Positions 8,120 through 15,135 of a stretch of 18,197 nucleotides of DNA are shown in pieces. Both the position numbers and the translations under genes were made by a program. The DNA is from an uncultured Bacilli bacterium (GTDB lineage Bacteria > Bacillota_I > Bacilli_A > ML615J-28 > CAG-698): NCBI GenBank assembly GCA_934096585.1, contig CAKOMG010000011.1, forward strand, positions 1-18,197, written 5' to 3'. The notes below the pieces were generated by a model. That model made no database searches, was not told the origin of the DNA, and saw only the letters and a list, made by a program, of their open reading frames with translations. Within the stretch, counting starts at the first letter, position 1. Every line of letters starts with the position of its first letter.

Positions 8120-8147
8120 TTCACCTCTAGTAATATTTTACTATAAA
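8120..8147 (+). promoter_or_regulatory. Candidate promoter of the glycerate kinase gene
   Basis: TTCACC (8120-8125) and TATAAA (8142-8147) are 16 bases apart. The -35 box overlaps the ribosome binding site of the divergent XRE gene. Confidence 0.5.
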
Positions 8148-8172
8148 TTTTAAAAAAAAGGAAGACTTAAAA

Positions 8173-9276
8173 ATGAAAAAAATAATAATAGCACCTGATT
8201 CTTTTAAAGAAACAATGTCAAATATTGAAGTAGCTAATATTATCTATGAATGTTTAAAAGCAAAATACCCAGACTACGAATATAAAGTTATGCCAGTGGC
8301 TGATGGTGGTGAGGGCAGTTTAAACGCTATTATGCATCATAATAATTTAAATACTTTTAAAAGCAATAATGCCAATATGGAATTATGTGAAGTAAAATAC
8401 GGGATTATCAATTCTTTTGGTGTTGTGGAAGTGGCAGAAAATGTTGGGTTTAAATATAAAAGAGATTATTCAAATCCTGGTAATACAACAACATATGGTG
8501 TTGGCGAAGTGATTAAAGAAATTTATAAAAGAGGAATTAAAAAAATATATATTTGTTTAGGTGGGACAATAACAAATGATGGTGGTTGTGGAATGGCATC
8601 TGCTTTAGGTGTTAAGTTTTATGATGAAAACAATAAAGATTTTATTCCAACTGGCAATACTTTAACAAAAATAAGTAAAATTGATAATTCAAATTATATG
8701 AAGCAATATAATGATATTAAACTTATTGGGCTATGTGATGTAATTAATCCATTATATGGAAAAAATGGTGCTAGTTATATTTATGCTCCACAAAAAGGCG
8801 CTAATGAACAAGAAGTAGAAGAATTAGATTATGGATTAAGGCATTTAGAACAAGTTGTTTTAAAAGATTTAAAAATAGATGTTGCTAATCATCCTGGAAG
8901 TGGAGCGGCAGGTGGTATGGGGTATGCTATTTTGTCTTTTTTGAATGGTAAGTTGCAAAAAGGGATTCAAACTATTTTATCAATAATGGAGTTTAATAAA
9001 GAATTAGATAGCGATACAATTATTATTACTGGTGAAGGAAAATTGGATTCCCAAAGCATGCAAGGTAAAGTAATTGATGGAATAATAAAAATTGCAAAAA
9101 AAAGAAATGTGCCAGTTATTGTTGTTACAGGAACATATGAAGGAGAGCTAAAAGATTATAATAAGATGGGAATTGATCAAATTATTGTTACTAATCCAGA
9201 TAATATCCCATTTGAGATTGTAAAACAAAAATGTAAAGAACAATTAAAAGAAGCTATAGATAAATTAAAAATATAA
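8173..9276 (+). CDS. glxK: Glycerate kinase (GlxK/GarK family)
   Basis: A 367-residue protein of the two-domain bacterial glycerate kinase family (GarK/GlxK), which phosphorylates D-glycerate with ATP, normally at O2, sending it to glycolysis as 2-phosphoglycerate. Visible signatures are APDSFKETMS (7-16), VADGGEGS (42-49), LGGTITNDGG (129-138), GSGAAGGMGYA (about 243-253) and ITGEGKLDSQS (about 285). Length is typical (about 370-380). The start has AGGAAG (8159-8164) 8 bases upstream. The gene stands alone between its own promoter and a strong terminator, and is divergent from a small XRE regulator. No tartronate semialdehyde reductase or permease gene is beside it, so the source of glycerate is not shown. 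Confidence 0.95.
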   Translation: MKKIIIAPDSFKETMSNIEVANIIYECLKAKYPDYEYKVMPVADGGEGSLNAIMHHNNLNTFKSNNANMELCEVKYGIINSFGVVEVAENVGFKYKRDYSNPGNTTTYGVGEVIKEIYKRGIKKIYICLGGTITNDGGCGMASALGVKFYDENNKDFIPTGNTLTKISKIDNSNYMKQYNDIKLIGLCDVINPLYGKNGASYIYAPQKGANEQEVEELDYGLRHLEQVVLKDLKIDVANHPGSGAAGGMGYAILSFLNGKLQKGIQTILSIMEFNKELDSDTIIITGEGKLDSQSMQGKVIDGIIKIAKKRNVPVIVVTGTYEGELKDYNKMGIDQIIVTNPDNIPFEIVKQKCKEQLKEAIDKLKI

Positions 9277-9302
9277 GTTTATACCCAAACTTATATTTTT
9301 TA
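9272..9302 (+). terminator. Terminator after glycerate kinase, overlapping its stop codon
   Basis: tataagttt (9272-9280) pairs perfectly with aaacttata (9287-9295) around loop ataccc, followed by T residues 9296-9301. The TAA stop (9274-9276) is in the 5' arm. Confidence 0.85.
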
Positions 9303-9331
9303 TTTTCATATAATAATATGGGTGATAAAAA

Positions 9332-10120
9332 ATGAATTATATTTTAATGGCATTTCTAGCAACATTACTTACTTGGTTTTTAACAATGTTAGGGGCATTA
9401 ACAGTGTTTTTATTTAAGAAAGTTAATGAAAAAATAATGTCCTTTATGTTTGGGTTTGGTGCAGGAGTGATGGTAGCGGCATCGTTTTTTAGTTTGATTT
9501 TACCGGCATTAAATCAATTAAATGATGACAATAATAAATTAGCATGGTTAATAATTGTTCTTGGCTTTTTGACAGGTAGTATTTTTATTTTAATTATTGA
9601 TTTACTATTGCCTCATTTACATATTAATGCGACTAAAGAAGAAGGAATAAAATCATCATTGAGTAAAAAGATATTACTGATATTAGCTATTACTTTACAC
9701 AACATTCCAGAAGGGTTGGCTGTTGGGGTAGCATTTGCTTCAGCTTTTCTTGGATTTCCTGGATCTACAGTTGTTTCTGCAACAATGCTAGCAATAGGGA
9801 TAGGATTACAAAATATACCTGAAGGCATGGCGGTTAGTTTACCACTAAGAAATGAAGGTATGAGTAGAAGTAAAGCATTCTTTTATGGGCAAGCTAGTGG
9901 AATTGTTGAACCTATTAGCGGTGTTCTTGGAGCTATTTTAGTTTCTTTTGTGAAAGGTTTATTACCATTTGTTTTGTGTTTTGCCAGTGGTGCAATGATT
10001 TACGTTGTTGCAGAAGAATTAATACCATCAGGAAAAACTAGTGAAAATAATAAATTAGGAACTGTTGGAGTGATAATAGGATTTGCTTTAATGATGGCTT
10101 TAGACATTGCTCTTAGTTAA
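9332..10120 (+). CDS. ZIP family divalent metal transporter (ZupT-like)
   Basis: A 262-residue integral membrane protein with about eight hydrophobic segments. It carries the two ZIP metal-site helices: LHNIPEGLAVGV (122-133) and GLQNIPEGMAVSLPLR (158-173), followed by GQASGIVEP (186-194) and AEELIP (227-232). H123/N124/E127 and N161/E164 are the expected ligands. The loop between the third and fourth helices has a short His cluster (LPHLHIN), as is common in ZIP proteins. The family imports Zn, Fe or Mn into the cytoplasm; the metal cannot be told from sequence. In helix 5 the position that is His in ZupT-type proteins is Gln (LQNIPEG), which may shift preference. GGGTGA (9320-9325) is 6 bases before the ATG. 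A TATAAT (9309-9314) lacks a good -35. No terminator was seen before the next gene. Confidence 0.92.
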   Translation: MNYILMAFLATLLTWFLTMLGALTVFLFKKVNEKIMSFMFGFGAGVMVAASFFSLILPALNQLNDDNNKLAWLIIVLGFLTGSIFILIIDLLLPHLHINATKEEGIKSSLSKKILLILAITLHNIPEGLAVGVAFASAFLGFPGSTVVSATMLAIGIGLQNIPEGMAVSLPLRNEGMSRSKAFFYGQASGIVEPISGVLGAILVSFVKGLLPFVLCFASGAMIYVVAEELIPSGKTSENNKLGTVGVIIGFALMMALDIALS

Positions 10121-10128
10121 AAAAGTAT

Positions 10129-10156
10129 TTGCAATTAAAGAAAAATAGTATATAAT
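10129..10156 (+). promoter_or_regulatory. Promoter of glutamate dehydrogenase
   Basis: TTGCAA (10129-10134) and TATAAT (10151-10156) are 16 bases apart, just after the ZIP gene stop and 20 bases before the gdhA ATG. Confidence 0.75.
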
Positions 10157-10176
10157 ATTATACAAGAGGTAATAGT

Positions 10177-11520
10177 ATGAATAATGAATATATAGTTAAA
10201 GTGTTTAATAACGTTGTAATAAAGAATAAAGGCGAAGATGAGTATATTCAAGCAGTACAAGAAATGCTTGAATCACTAGAGCCATATATCACATTGCATC
10301 CAGAGGTTGAAAAAGAAGGAGTATTAGAAAGAATCGTAGAAAGCGAACGAATTATTACGTTTCGAGTTCCTTGGGTTGATGATTGTGGAAAAGTACAAGT
10401 GAATAGAGGATATCGAGTAGAGTTTAATTCCGCAATTGGACCATATAAAGGAGGGCTAAGATTTCATCCGAGTGTTAATTTAAGTATTATGAAGTTTTTA
10501 GCATTTGAACAAACATTTAAAAACTCTTTAACTGGTTTAGCAATGGGAGGAGGCAAAGGCGGTAGCGATTTTGATCCTAAAGGCAAAAGTGATAATGAAA
10601 TCATGCATTTTTGTCAGAGTTTTATGAATGAATTATATCGTTATATAGGACCAAATACTGATGTGCCAGCAGGCGATATAGGTGTAGGAGCAAGAGAAAT
10701 AGGCTATTTATTTGGACAATATAAAAAGATTAAGAATGAGTTTACTGGTTTTATAACAGGAAAAGGATTAACATATGGTGGATCATTAGCAAGAAAAGAA
10801 GCGACAGGATATGGATTATGTTATTACACTAATAAAATGTTACAAAAATTTAATCAAGGAACATTTGAAAATAAAAAAGTTATTATTTCTGGAAGTGGTA
10901 ATGTAGCATTATATGCATTAGATAAAGCAACGCAATTTAAGGCTAAAGTCATAGCAATGAGTGATTCAAGTGGTTATATTTATGATGAAAATGGAATTAA
11001 TTTTAACATTTTAAAAGAAATAAAAGAAGAAAAAAAATTAAGAATTAAAGAATATATAAAACTAGTACCTAGTGCTAAATATTATGACAATCCAAAAGAA
11101 GTATGGAATATCCCATGTGATATTGCTTTACCATGTGCAACACAAAATGAAATAGACTTAGGTATTGCGAAAAAATTAGTGGAGAATAATGTTATTGCGG
11201 TAGCTGAAGGTGCTAATATGCCATGTACATTAAAGGCTACTAAATATTTAATAAATCATAAGGTTTTATATGCACCCGCAAAAGCTGCAAATGCAGGAGG
11301 TGTTCTAGTGTCAGGATTAGAAATGGCTCAAAATTCAATGCGTATATCATGGAGCTTTATGGAAGTGGATAATAAGCTAAAAGAACAAATGGAAAAAATA
11401 TTTGATAATGTTTATGAGACTAGTATTAAATATAGTGATAAATACAATTCAGTAGTAGGTGCAAACATTGCAGGGTTTATTAAAGTGAGTGCAGCAATGA
11501 GGGCACAGGGAATATGTTAG
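10177..11520 (+). CDS. gdhA: Glutamate dehydrogenase, probably NADP-dependent
   Basis: A 447-residue hexameric-class glutamate dehydrogenase, interconverting 2-oxoglutarate plus ammonia and glutamate. Signatures are GPYKGGLRFHPSV (88-100), LAMGGGKGGSDFDPKGKS (121-138) with catalytic K127, NTDVPAGDIGVG (160-171) with catalytic D167, TGKGLTYGGS (194-203), and the Rossmann motif SGSGNVA (238-244). A serine at the end of the second strand (MSDSSGYIYD) and the MGGGKGGSDFDPKGKS form resemble the NADP-type, ammonia-assimilating enzymes of 445-450 residues. AAGAGGT lies about 6 bases before the ATG. It is monocistronic, between its own promoter and terminator. Cofactor choice is an inference from similarity, not from a decisive residue. 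Confidence 0.95.
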   Translation: MNNEYIVKVFNNVVIKNKGEDEYIQAVQEMLESLEPYITLHPEVEKEGVLERIVESERIITFRVPWVDDCGKVQVNRGYRVEFNSAIGPYKGGLRFHPSVNLSIMKFLAFEQTFKNSLTGLAMGGGKGGSDFDPKGKSDNEIMHFCQSFMNELYRYIGPNTDVPAGDIGVGAREIGYLFGQYKKIKNEFTGFITGKGLTYGGSLARKEATGYGLCYYTNKMLQKFNQGTFENKKVIISGSGNVALYALDKATQFKAKVIAMSDSSGYIYDENGINFNILKEIKEEKKLRIKEYIKLVPSAKYYDNPKEVWNIPCDIALPCATQNEIDLGIAKKLVENNVIAVAEGANMPCTLKATKYLINHKVLYAPAKAANAGGVLVSGLEMAQNSMRISWSFMEVDNKLKEQMEKIFDNVYETSIKYSDKYNSVVGANIAGFIKVSAAMRAQGIC

Positions 11521-11524
11521 AAGA

Positions 11525-11556
11525 AGAGAAATGCTAATTAATGCATTTCTTTTTTA
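11525..11556 (+). terminator. Terminator after gdhA
   Basis: agaaatgc (11527-11534) pairs perfectly with gcatttct (11543-11550) around loop taattaat, followed by T residues to 11555. The preceding A/G stretch extends the stem. Confidence 0.88.
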
Positions 11557-11570
11557 TAACTATAATTCTT

Positions 11571-11595
11571 AAAAAAAAGGCTTATAATTTGCCTT
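11571..11595 (-). terminator. Possible minus-strand terminator without an assigned gene
   Basis: aaggc (11577-11581) pairs with gcctt (11591-11595). Read on the minus strand, the hairpin is followed by eight T residues (complement of 11571-11578). The stem is only 5 bp. No minus-strand gene was recognised in 11596-11730. Confidence 0.3.
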
Positions 11596-11730
11596 ATATT
11601 TGATTTTTACATTTTGTCCGTTTAACTTTATGCGTAAAGAAAAAAAATAATAAAACCTAAATTTTAACAATGCAAGTATAAAACAAAGATTTAAAGAAAT
11701 AATAATGAATAAACGAAGGAAACTAGATAA

Positions 11731-12279
11731 ATGAATAATAGAATAGAGACTCTAAGTGAATTAAAAACAAAATGGAGACTAGAAAAGTATTCTTCCTTTT
11801 TTATCATCTATAGTTTTGTGGGTTGGATTGTTGAAGTGACTTGGATTTTATTTTTTTCTAAAAAATTTGTCAATAGTGGCTTTTTGAATTTGCCATTAAT
11901 TCCAATTTATGGTTTTGGAGCAGTACTAATAAGCATGATGTTTAAAGAAAAAGATAATATAGTCTTAATTGCGCTTGGTGGAGGATTGATAGCAACAATA
12001 TTAGAATTAGTGTCTTCGTATTTATTGGAATTCATATTTACAAGAAACTTTTGGTCATATAGTGGTTTTAAATATAATTTTGATGGTAGAATATCATTAA
12101 TTACAAGTTTATTGTTTTGTATTGGTTCTGTATTAATTGTGAAAATAATTAATCCAATAATAGAAAAAAAGATAAGAAGATATAAGTATAAGGCAAAATT
12201 GGAAGTAATAATTATTATAGTTTTGACATTAATTATAATTGATTTTATTTATAATTCATATATAATATTAAAAAAGTAG
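11731..12279 (+). CDS. CmpB/DUF1113-type five-helix membrane protein
   Basis: A 182-residue integral membrane protein matching the pattern I know as 'putative ABC-transporter type IV' (ABC_trans_CmpB, DUF1113). Matching segments are FFIIYSFVGWIVEV (23-36), FVNSGFLNLPLIPIYGFGAVL (46-66, with the family's NxGFL.xPxxPIYGFGA), LELVSSYLLEFIF (91-103), and FWSYSGFKYNFDGRISL (107-123, the family's WDYS..xFN..GRIxL). Helices lie at about 21-42, 55-72, 76-104, 121-142 and 156-177. Despite the family name I see no ATPase gene beside it, and the function is not known. GAAGGA (11715-11720) is about 10 bases from the ATG, a rather long spacing. No convincing promoter is visible in the 175 bp upstream. Confidence 0.82.
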   Translation: MNNRIETLSELKTKWRLEKYSSFFIIYSFVGWIVEVTWILFFSKKFVNSGFLNLPLIPIYGFGAVLISMMFKEKDNIVLIALGGGLIATILELVSSYLLEFIFTRNFWSYSGFKYNFDGRISLITSLLFCIGSVLIVKIINPIIEKKIRRYKYKAKLEVIIIIVLTLIIIDFIYNSYIILKK

Positions 12280-12296
12280 TGATGGCTACTTTTTTT
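12271..12296 (+). terminator. Terminator overlapping the end of the CmpB-like gene
   Basis: aaaaagtag (12271-12279) pairs with ctacttttt (12286-12294) around loop tgatgg. The 3' arm continues as T residues. The TAG stop is the inner part of the 5' arm. Confidence 0.85.
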
Positions 12297-12326
12297 ATAT
12301 TACATAGAAAAAAAATATTTTTTAAC

Positions 12327-12355
12327 TTGACTAACTTGATAAAAAGTGATATAAT
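12327..12355 (+). promoter_or_regulatory. Promoter of the tRNA operon
   Basis: TTGACT (12327-12332) and TATAAT (12350-12355) are 17 bases apart, 19 bases before tRNA-Asp. It is near consensus, as expected for a strong stable-RNA promoter. Confidence 0.9.
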
Positions 12356-12373
12356 TATAAAGCATTACGAAAA

Positions 12374-12449
12374 GGTCTCGTGGTGTAGTGGTTAACATGC
12401 CAGTCTGTCACACTGGAGATCGCGGGTTCAAGTCCCGTCGAGACCGCCA
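12374..12449 (+). tRNA. tRNA-Asp (anticodon GTC)
   Basis: 76 bases with encoded CCA. Acceptor ggtctcg (12374-12380) pairs with cgagacc (12439-12445), then G-CCA. Anticodon stem ccagt/actgg encloses ctgtcac, giving GTC at 12407-12409. The T arm is gcgggttcaagtcccgt. Confidence 0.98.
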
Positions 12450-12471
12450 TTTTTATAACTTAGATACAAAT

Positions 12472-12548
12472 GCGCCAGTAGCTCAATTGGATAGAGCGTT
12501 TGGCTACGGACCAAAAGGCTACGGGTTCAAGTCCTGTCTGGCGCGCCA
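12472..12548 (+). tRNA. tRNA-Arg (anticodon ACG)
   Basis: 77 bases with encoded CCA. Acceptor gcgccag (12472-12478) pairs with ctggcgc (12538-12544), then G-CCA. Anticodon stem tttgg/ccaaa encloses ctacgga, giving ACG at 12506-12508, which would be edited to ICG by TadA to read CGN codons. The T stem has one G-T pair. Confidence 0.97.
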
Positions 12549-12568
12549 TTTATTTAATAAGTTAATTA

Positions 12569-12645
12569 CGGGAAATAGCTCAGCTTGGTAGAGCGCTTGG
12601 TTTGGGACCAAGATGTCGCAGGTTCGAATCCTGTTTTCCCGACCA
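12569..12645 (+). tRNA. tRNA-Pro (anticodon TGG)
   Basis: 77 bases with encoded CCA. Acceptor cgggaaa (12569-12575) pairs with tttcccg (12635-12641), then A-CCA. Anticodon stem cttgg/ccaag encloses tttggga, giving TGG at 12603-12605. Confidence 0.98.
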
Positions 12646-12647
12646 TT

Positions 12648-12721
12648 GCAGGTATAGTTCAACGGCAGAACGTCAGCCTTCCAAGCTGAATATGCGAGTT
12701 CGATTCTCGTTACCTGCTCCA
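12648..12721 (+). tRNA. tRNA-Gly (anticodon TCC)
   Basis: 74 bases with encoded CCA, starting only two bases after tRNA-Pro. Acceptor gcaggta (12648-12654) pairs with tacctgc (12711-12717), then T-CCA. Anticodon stem tcagc/gctga encloses cttccaa, giving TCC at 12680-12682. Confidence 0.98.
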
Positions 12722-12733
12722 TAAGAAGTAATA

Positions 12734-12765
12734 GGTTTGATACAAACAGTATCAAATCTTTTTTT
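12734..12765 (+). terminator. Terminator of the tRNA operon
   Basis: ggtttgatac (12734-12743) pairs with gtatcaaatc (12749-12758), ten pairs with one G-T, around loop aaaca, followed by seven T residues. Confidence 0.93.
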
Positions 12766-12893
12766 ACAAATATATGTTTTTAAATAAATAAGAATATTAG
12801 CGAAGTGCAAAATGTCATTTTTTGATATTAGTTTAAATTTTAATGGTTGCATATTGTTAAAGGCTGATCATATTGGGAAATAAGGATAAATCA

Positions 12894-12937
12894 TAGACAA
12901 AATTATATAATAATGATATAATTATAATATATCATTA
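12894..12937 (+). promoter_or_regulatory. Promoter with overlapping perfect inverted repeat (candidate operator)
   Basis: TAGACA (12894-12899) and TATAAT (12917-12922) are 17 bases apart. The 10-bp arms taatgatata (12911-12920) and tatatcatta (12928-12937) are perfectly complementary across a 7-base AT spacer and cover the -10 box and probable start site. No T-tract follows, so it does not look like a terminator. It drives the gene at 12987. Confidence 0.55.
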
Positions 12938-12986
12938 AAAATGTATGATAAATGAAAGAGGTATAAAATAATAATTGGAGGAAAAA

Positions 12987-13562
12987 ATGACTGTTTTTGA
13001 TTTTCCTTACTCATGCTTTCCGAAAGAACTTAAAAATGACATTGAAGTAGCCATTATGGCTATTCCTAACAAAACTGTAAATAATGTTTTTTTTGTGACA
13101 AAAGACATATTGAGAGAGTATGAATTAACAAGTGGAATAGTATTATTTCCGTATCGTCTATACTTCATAGATGTACGTGATGAAAATATTAAAAGTCTAA
13201 CTGATAAACAAAAGAAAATTCTTTACTCCTTATATACTCGAAGCAATAATGGACATCTACGTGAAAAATATATAAATAAGCTTCTTCATACAGAGCTTGA
13301 AGAGTGGTGTTTGCCATTTATCGTGGGTATCTGTGATGATTATGTGGTAGAAATTTTAGAATTAATTTATAGTACTTTAAGCAAGAGAGCTAACGATGAT
13401 ATTAAGGAGTTTTGCAAACATAATAAAGTTTTCGTTCGTAAGAGTTATTCAAGAATGGTAAGTTATTGGAATGCGTATTATCGCTATAAAGATACATATA
13501 GAAAATTTAGTGAATATGTTGGTAAAAAACTTTTTAAGGAATGCTTAGGATTTGATAAGTAA
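12987..13562 (+). CDS. Uncharacterised protein, 191 residues
   Basis: I do not recognise the family. The product is soluble, without signal peptide or membrane helix. The N-terminal 65 residues look mixed alpha/beta (VNNVFFVTKDILREYEL, IVLFPYRLYFIDV). From about residue 70 it seems mainly helical, with REKYINKLLHTELEEWCLPFIVGICDDYVVEILELIY resembling helical-repeat (HEAT-like) packing. The C-terminus is rich in aromatic and basic residues (FVRKSYSRMVSYWNAYYRYKDTYRKF), which might bind nucleic acid. The start is the ATG at 12987, preceded by GGAGG (12977-12981) at 5 bases; a TTG at 12975 overlaps that site. It has its own promoter with an inverted repeat, and no terminator was recognised before the AAA ATPase gene. 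It may be functionally paired with the ATPase, but only position suggests it. Confidence 0.8.
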   Translation: MTVFDFPYSCFPKELKNDIEVAIMAIPNKTVNNVFFVTKDILREYELTSGIVLFPYRLYFIDVRDENIKSLTDKQKKILYSLYTRSNNGHLREKYINKLLHTELEEWCLPFIVGICDDYVVEILELIYSTLSKRANDDIKEFCKHNKVFVRKSYSRMVSYWNAYYRYKDTYRKFSEYVGKKLFKECLGFDK

Positions 13563-13653
13563 AAAGAAAAAATTGCCTTAATTTAAACACAAGAGAATTA
13601 TAAATTATTTACTTTTGAAACAAGAATCATTAATGCAAAAATTTTGGTATTTT

Positions 13654-13691
13654 AAGTCAAAAAAGTATTTTAAAATAAAAGTTTTTGACTT
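13654..13691. repeat. Nested perfect inverted repeats upstream of the AAA ATPase
   Basis: aagtcaaaaa (13654-13663) pairs with tttttgactt (13682-13691). The 18-base interval contains a perfect 12-bp palindrome, tattttaaaata (13667-13678). The array ends 15 bases before the -35 box of the ATPase promoter. There is no T-tract, so an operator or an RNA structure is more likely than a terminator for the preceding gene. Confidence 0.5.
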
Positions 13692-13706
13692 TCAAGTTAA
13701 AAATTC

Positions 13707-13734
13707 TTGACAAAATTGTTTTTTTGAGTATACT
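13707..13734 (+). promoter_or_regulatory. Promoter of the AAA/DUF4143 ATPase gene
   Basis: A perfect TTGACA (13707-13712) and TATACT (13729-13734) are 16 bases apart, 28 bases before the ATG at 13763. Confidence 0.85.
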
Positions 13735-13762
13735 ATTAAGTAAGAAGAGTAGGAGGTTAATT

Positions 13763-14992
13763 ATGTCTGAACTTATAAATCGTCCGGAGTATTTAAAGCA
13801 ATTAATACAAAATAAAGATGTTGATTTAGTTAAAATAATTACTGGGATTCGTAGATGCGGTAAGTCATCACTATTAGATTTATTTCATCAACATCTTTCG
13901 CATTGTGGAGTGTTAGACGAAAATATTATTCATATGAATTTAGAGTCATTACGCTATCGTAATCTTTCTAATTATCTTAGCTTTTATGACTATGTAAGTG
14001 AACGTATTCCTAAAGCAGGAAAAGCCTATTTGATATTTGATGAATTACAAGTAGTAGAACATTGGGAAAAAGCAATTGAATCCTTTAGGATTGATTTTGA
14101 TGTGGACATTTACATTACAGGTTCAAATGCATATTTATTATCTACAGAATTTTCAACCCTTCTTTCGGGAAGATATGTAGAAATTCGTATGCTACCATTA
14201 TCTTTTAAAGAGTTTTTGAATTTTTATAATTTTGATGTGACTATTACACTGGAAGAAAAGTTTCAAAAATATTTGCAGTTTGGGGGAATGCCTATTCTAA
14301 GAGAATATCAATTTAATGAAGCAAGAAGTAACCAAGCACTTGAAGGAATATATTCTACAGTTGTATTAAGAGATATTTTACAACGCAATAATCAAACTGA
14401 TCAAATAATGTTAAATAAAATTGTGCTATTTCTTTGTTCAAATATTGGTAATATAACATCACCTAACAGTATAGGTAATGTTTTGTCTAGCGAAGGTGTT
14501 ATGAATAATGTGAAAGGTAAGAACGTTGCTAGTAAAACAGTTTGTAAATATATAAATATGTTACGCAGTGCATTTGTCTTTTATTCAGTTCATAGATATG
14601 ATGTAAAAGGAAAACAATTATTGAAAACACTTGAAAAAAATTATATTATTGATATTGGTTTTCGCAATATGTTACTAGGTTATCGCGATGTGGATAGAGG
14701 ACATATTTTAGAAAATATTGTATTTTTGGAATTGATTAGGAGGGATTATCGTGTATATATTGGTAAGATTGGAGAAACAGAAGTAGACTTTGTTGCTGAA
14801 AAACAAAATAAAAAAATCTATATTCAAGTAACGGAAAGCATGCAATCACAAGAAACTAGGGAAAGAGAATTAAGACCCCTTCGTATGATAGCGGATAATT
14901 ATGAAAAAATCATATTATCAATGGATAGAAATTATATAAATGCATATGATGGTATAAAGTCTTTGAATTTACTTGATTGGTTGTTGTCATGA
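13763..14992 (+). CDS. AAA ATPase with C-terminal DUF4143 domain
   Basis: A 409-residue protein of the AAA_14/DUF4143 class common in bacteria and archaea. The ATPase domain has Walker A GIRRCGKSS (28-36), Walker B YLIFDELQ (89-96), a sensor ITGSNA (118-123), LSGR (134-137) and LPLSFKEFL. The C-terminal domain (about 200-375) has SKTVCKYINML, a winged-helix-like segment, then EVDFVAEKQNKKIYIQV (340-356), the degenerate PD-(D/E)xK-like core typical of DUF4143; the usual E-x-K is replaced by Q-V. The biological role of this family is not established. AGGAGG (13751-13756) is 6 bases before the ATG; an upstream in-frame TTG at 13685 would place the promoter inside the coding region. The gene ends in TGA, the only one here to do so, and is followed by a strong terminator. 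Confidence 0.92.
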   Translation: MSELINRPEYLKQLIQNKDVDLVKIITGIRRCGKSSLLDLFHQHLSHCGVLDENIIHMNLESLRYRNLSNYLSFYDYVSERIPKAGKAYLIFDELQVVEHWEKAIESFRIDFDVDIYITGSNAYLLSTEFSTLLSGRYVEIRMLPLSFKEFLNFYNFDVTITLEEKFQKYLQFGGMPILREYQFNEARSNQALEGIYSTVVLRDILQRNNQTDQIMLNKIVLFLCSNIGNITSPNSIGNVLSSEGVMNNVKGKNVASKTVCKYINMLRSAFVFYSVHRYDVKGKQLLKTLEKNYIIDIGFRNMLLGYRDVDRGHILENIVFLELIRRDYRVYIGKIGETEVDFVAEKQNKKIYIQVTESMQSQETRERELRPLRMIADNYEKIILSMDRNYINAYDGIKSLNLLDWLLS

Positions 14993-15070
14993 GATAAAAA
15001 TTCAGGAAATATCATTTATCAAGACTAGTTCAATCACAAAGAACTAAATAAATATTAGAATTATAAAATA

Positions 15071-15122
15071 AAAAACAATAATTATATAGATAAAATCTAA
15101 TAGTTATTGTTTTTATTTTTTA
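15071..15122 (+). terminator. Terminator after the AAA ATPase
   Basis: aaaaacaataa (15071-15081) pairs perfectly with ttattgttttt (15104-15114). Inside it a second hairpin, tagat/atcta, has an AAA loop (15087-15099). T residues run on to about 15121. Confidence 0.8.
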
Positions 15123-15135
15123 AAAATATTAATTA

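Noticed and set aside
8116..8124. GTG start at 8124 for the XRE regulator
   Set aside because: The GTG is part of the AGAGGTGA ribosome binding site that serves the ATG at 8115.
11705..11734. Nine-codon leader ORF overlapping the start of the CmpB-like gene
   Set aside because: It has no ribosome binding site and no distinctive content; such a short frame is expected by chance.
12388..12755. Open frames on both strands across the tRNA operon
   Set aside because: They translate tRNA genes, which fold into four intact cloverleaves with encoded CCA.
13685..13762. Upstream TTG start for the AAA ATPase
   Set aside because: It would put the TTGACA/TATACT promoter within the coding region; ATG 13763 has a perfect AGGAGG.
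14990..14992. TGA read as tryptophan, as in many Mollicutes
   Set aside because: TGA appears in frame only once, at the expected end of the DUF4143 protein and before a strong terminator; all Trp residues use TGG.
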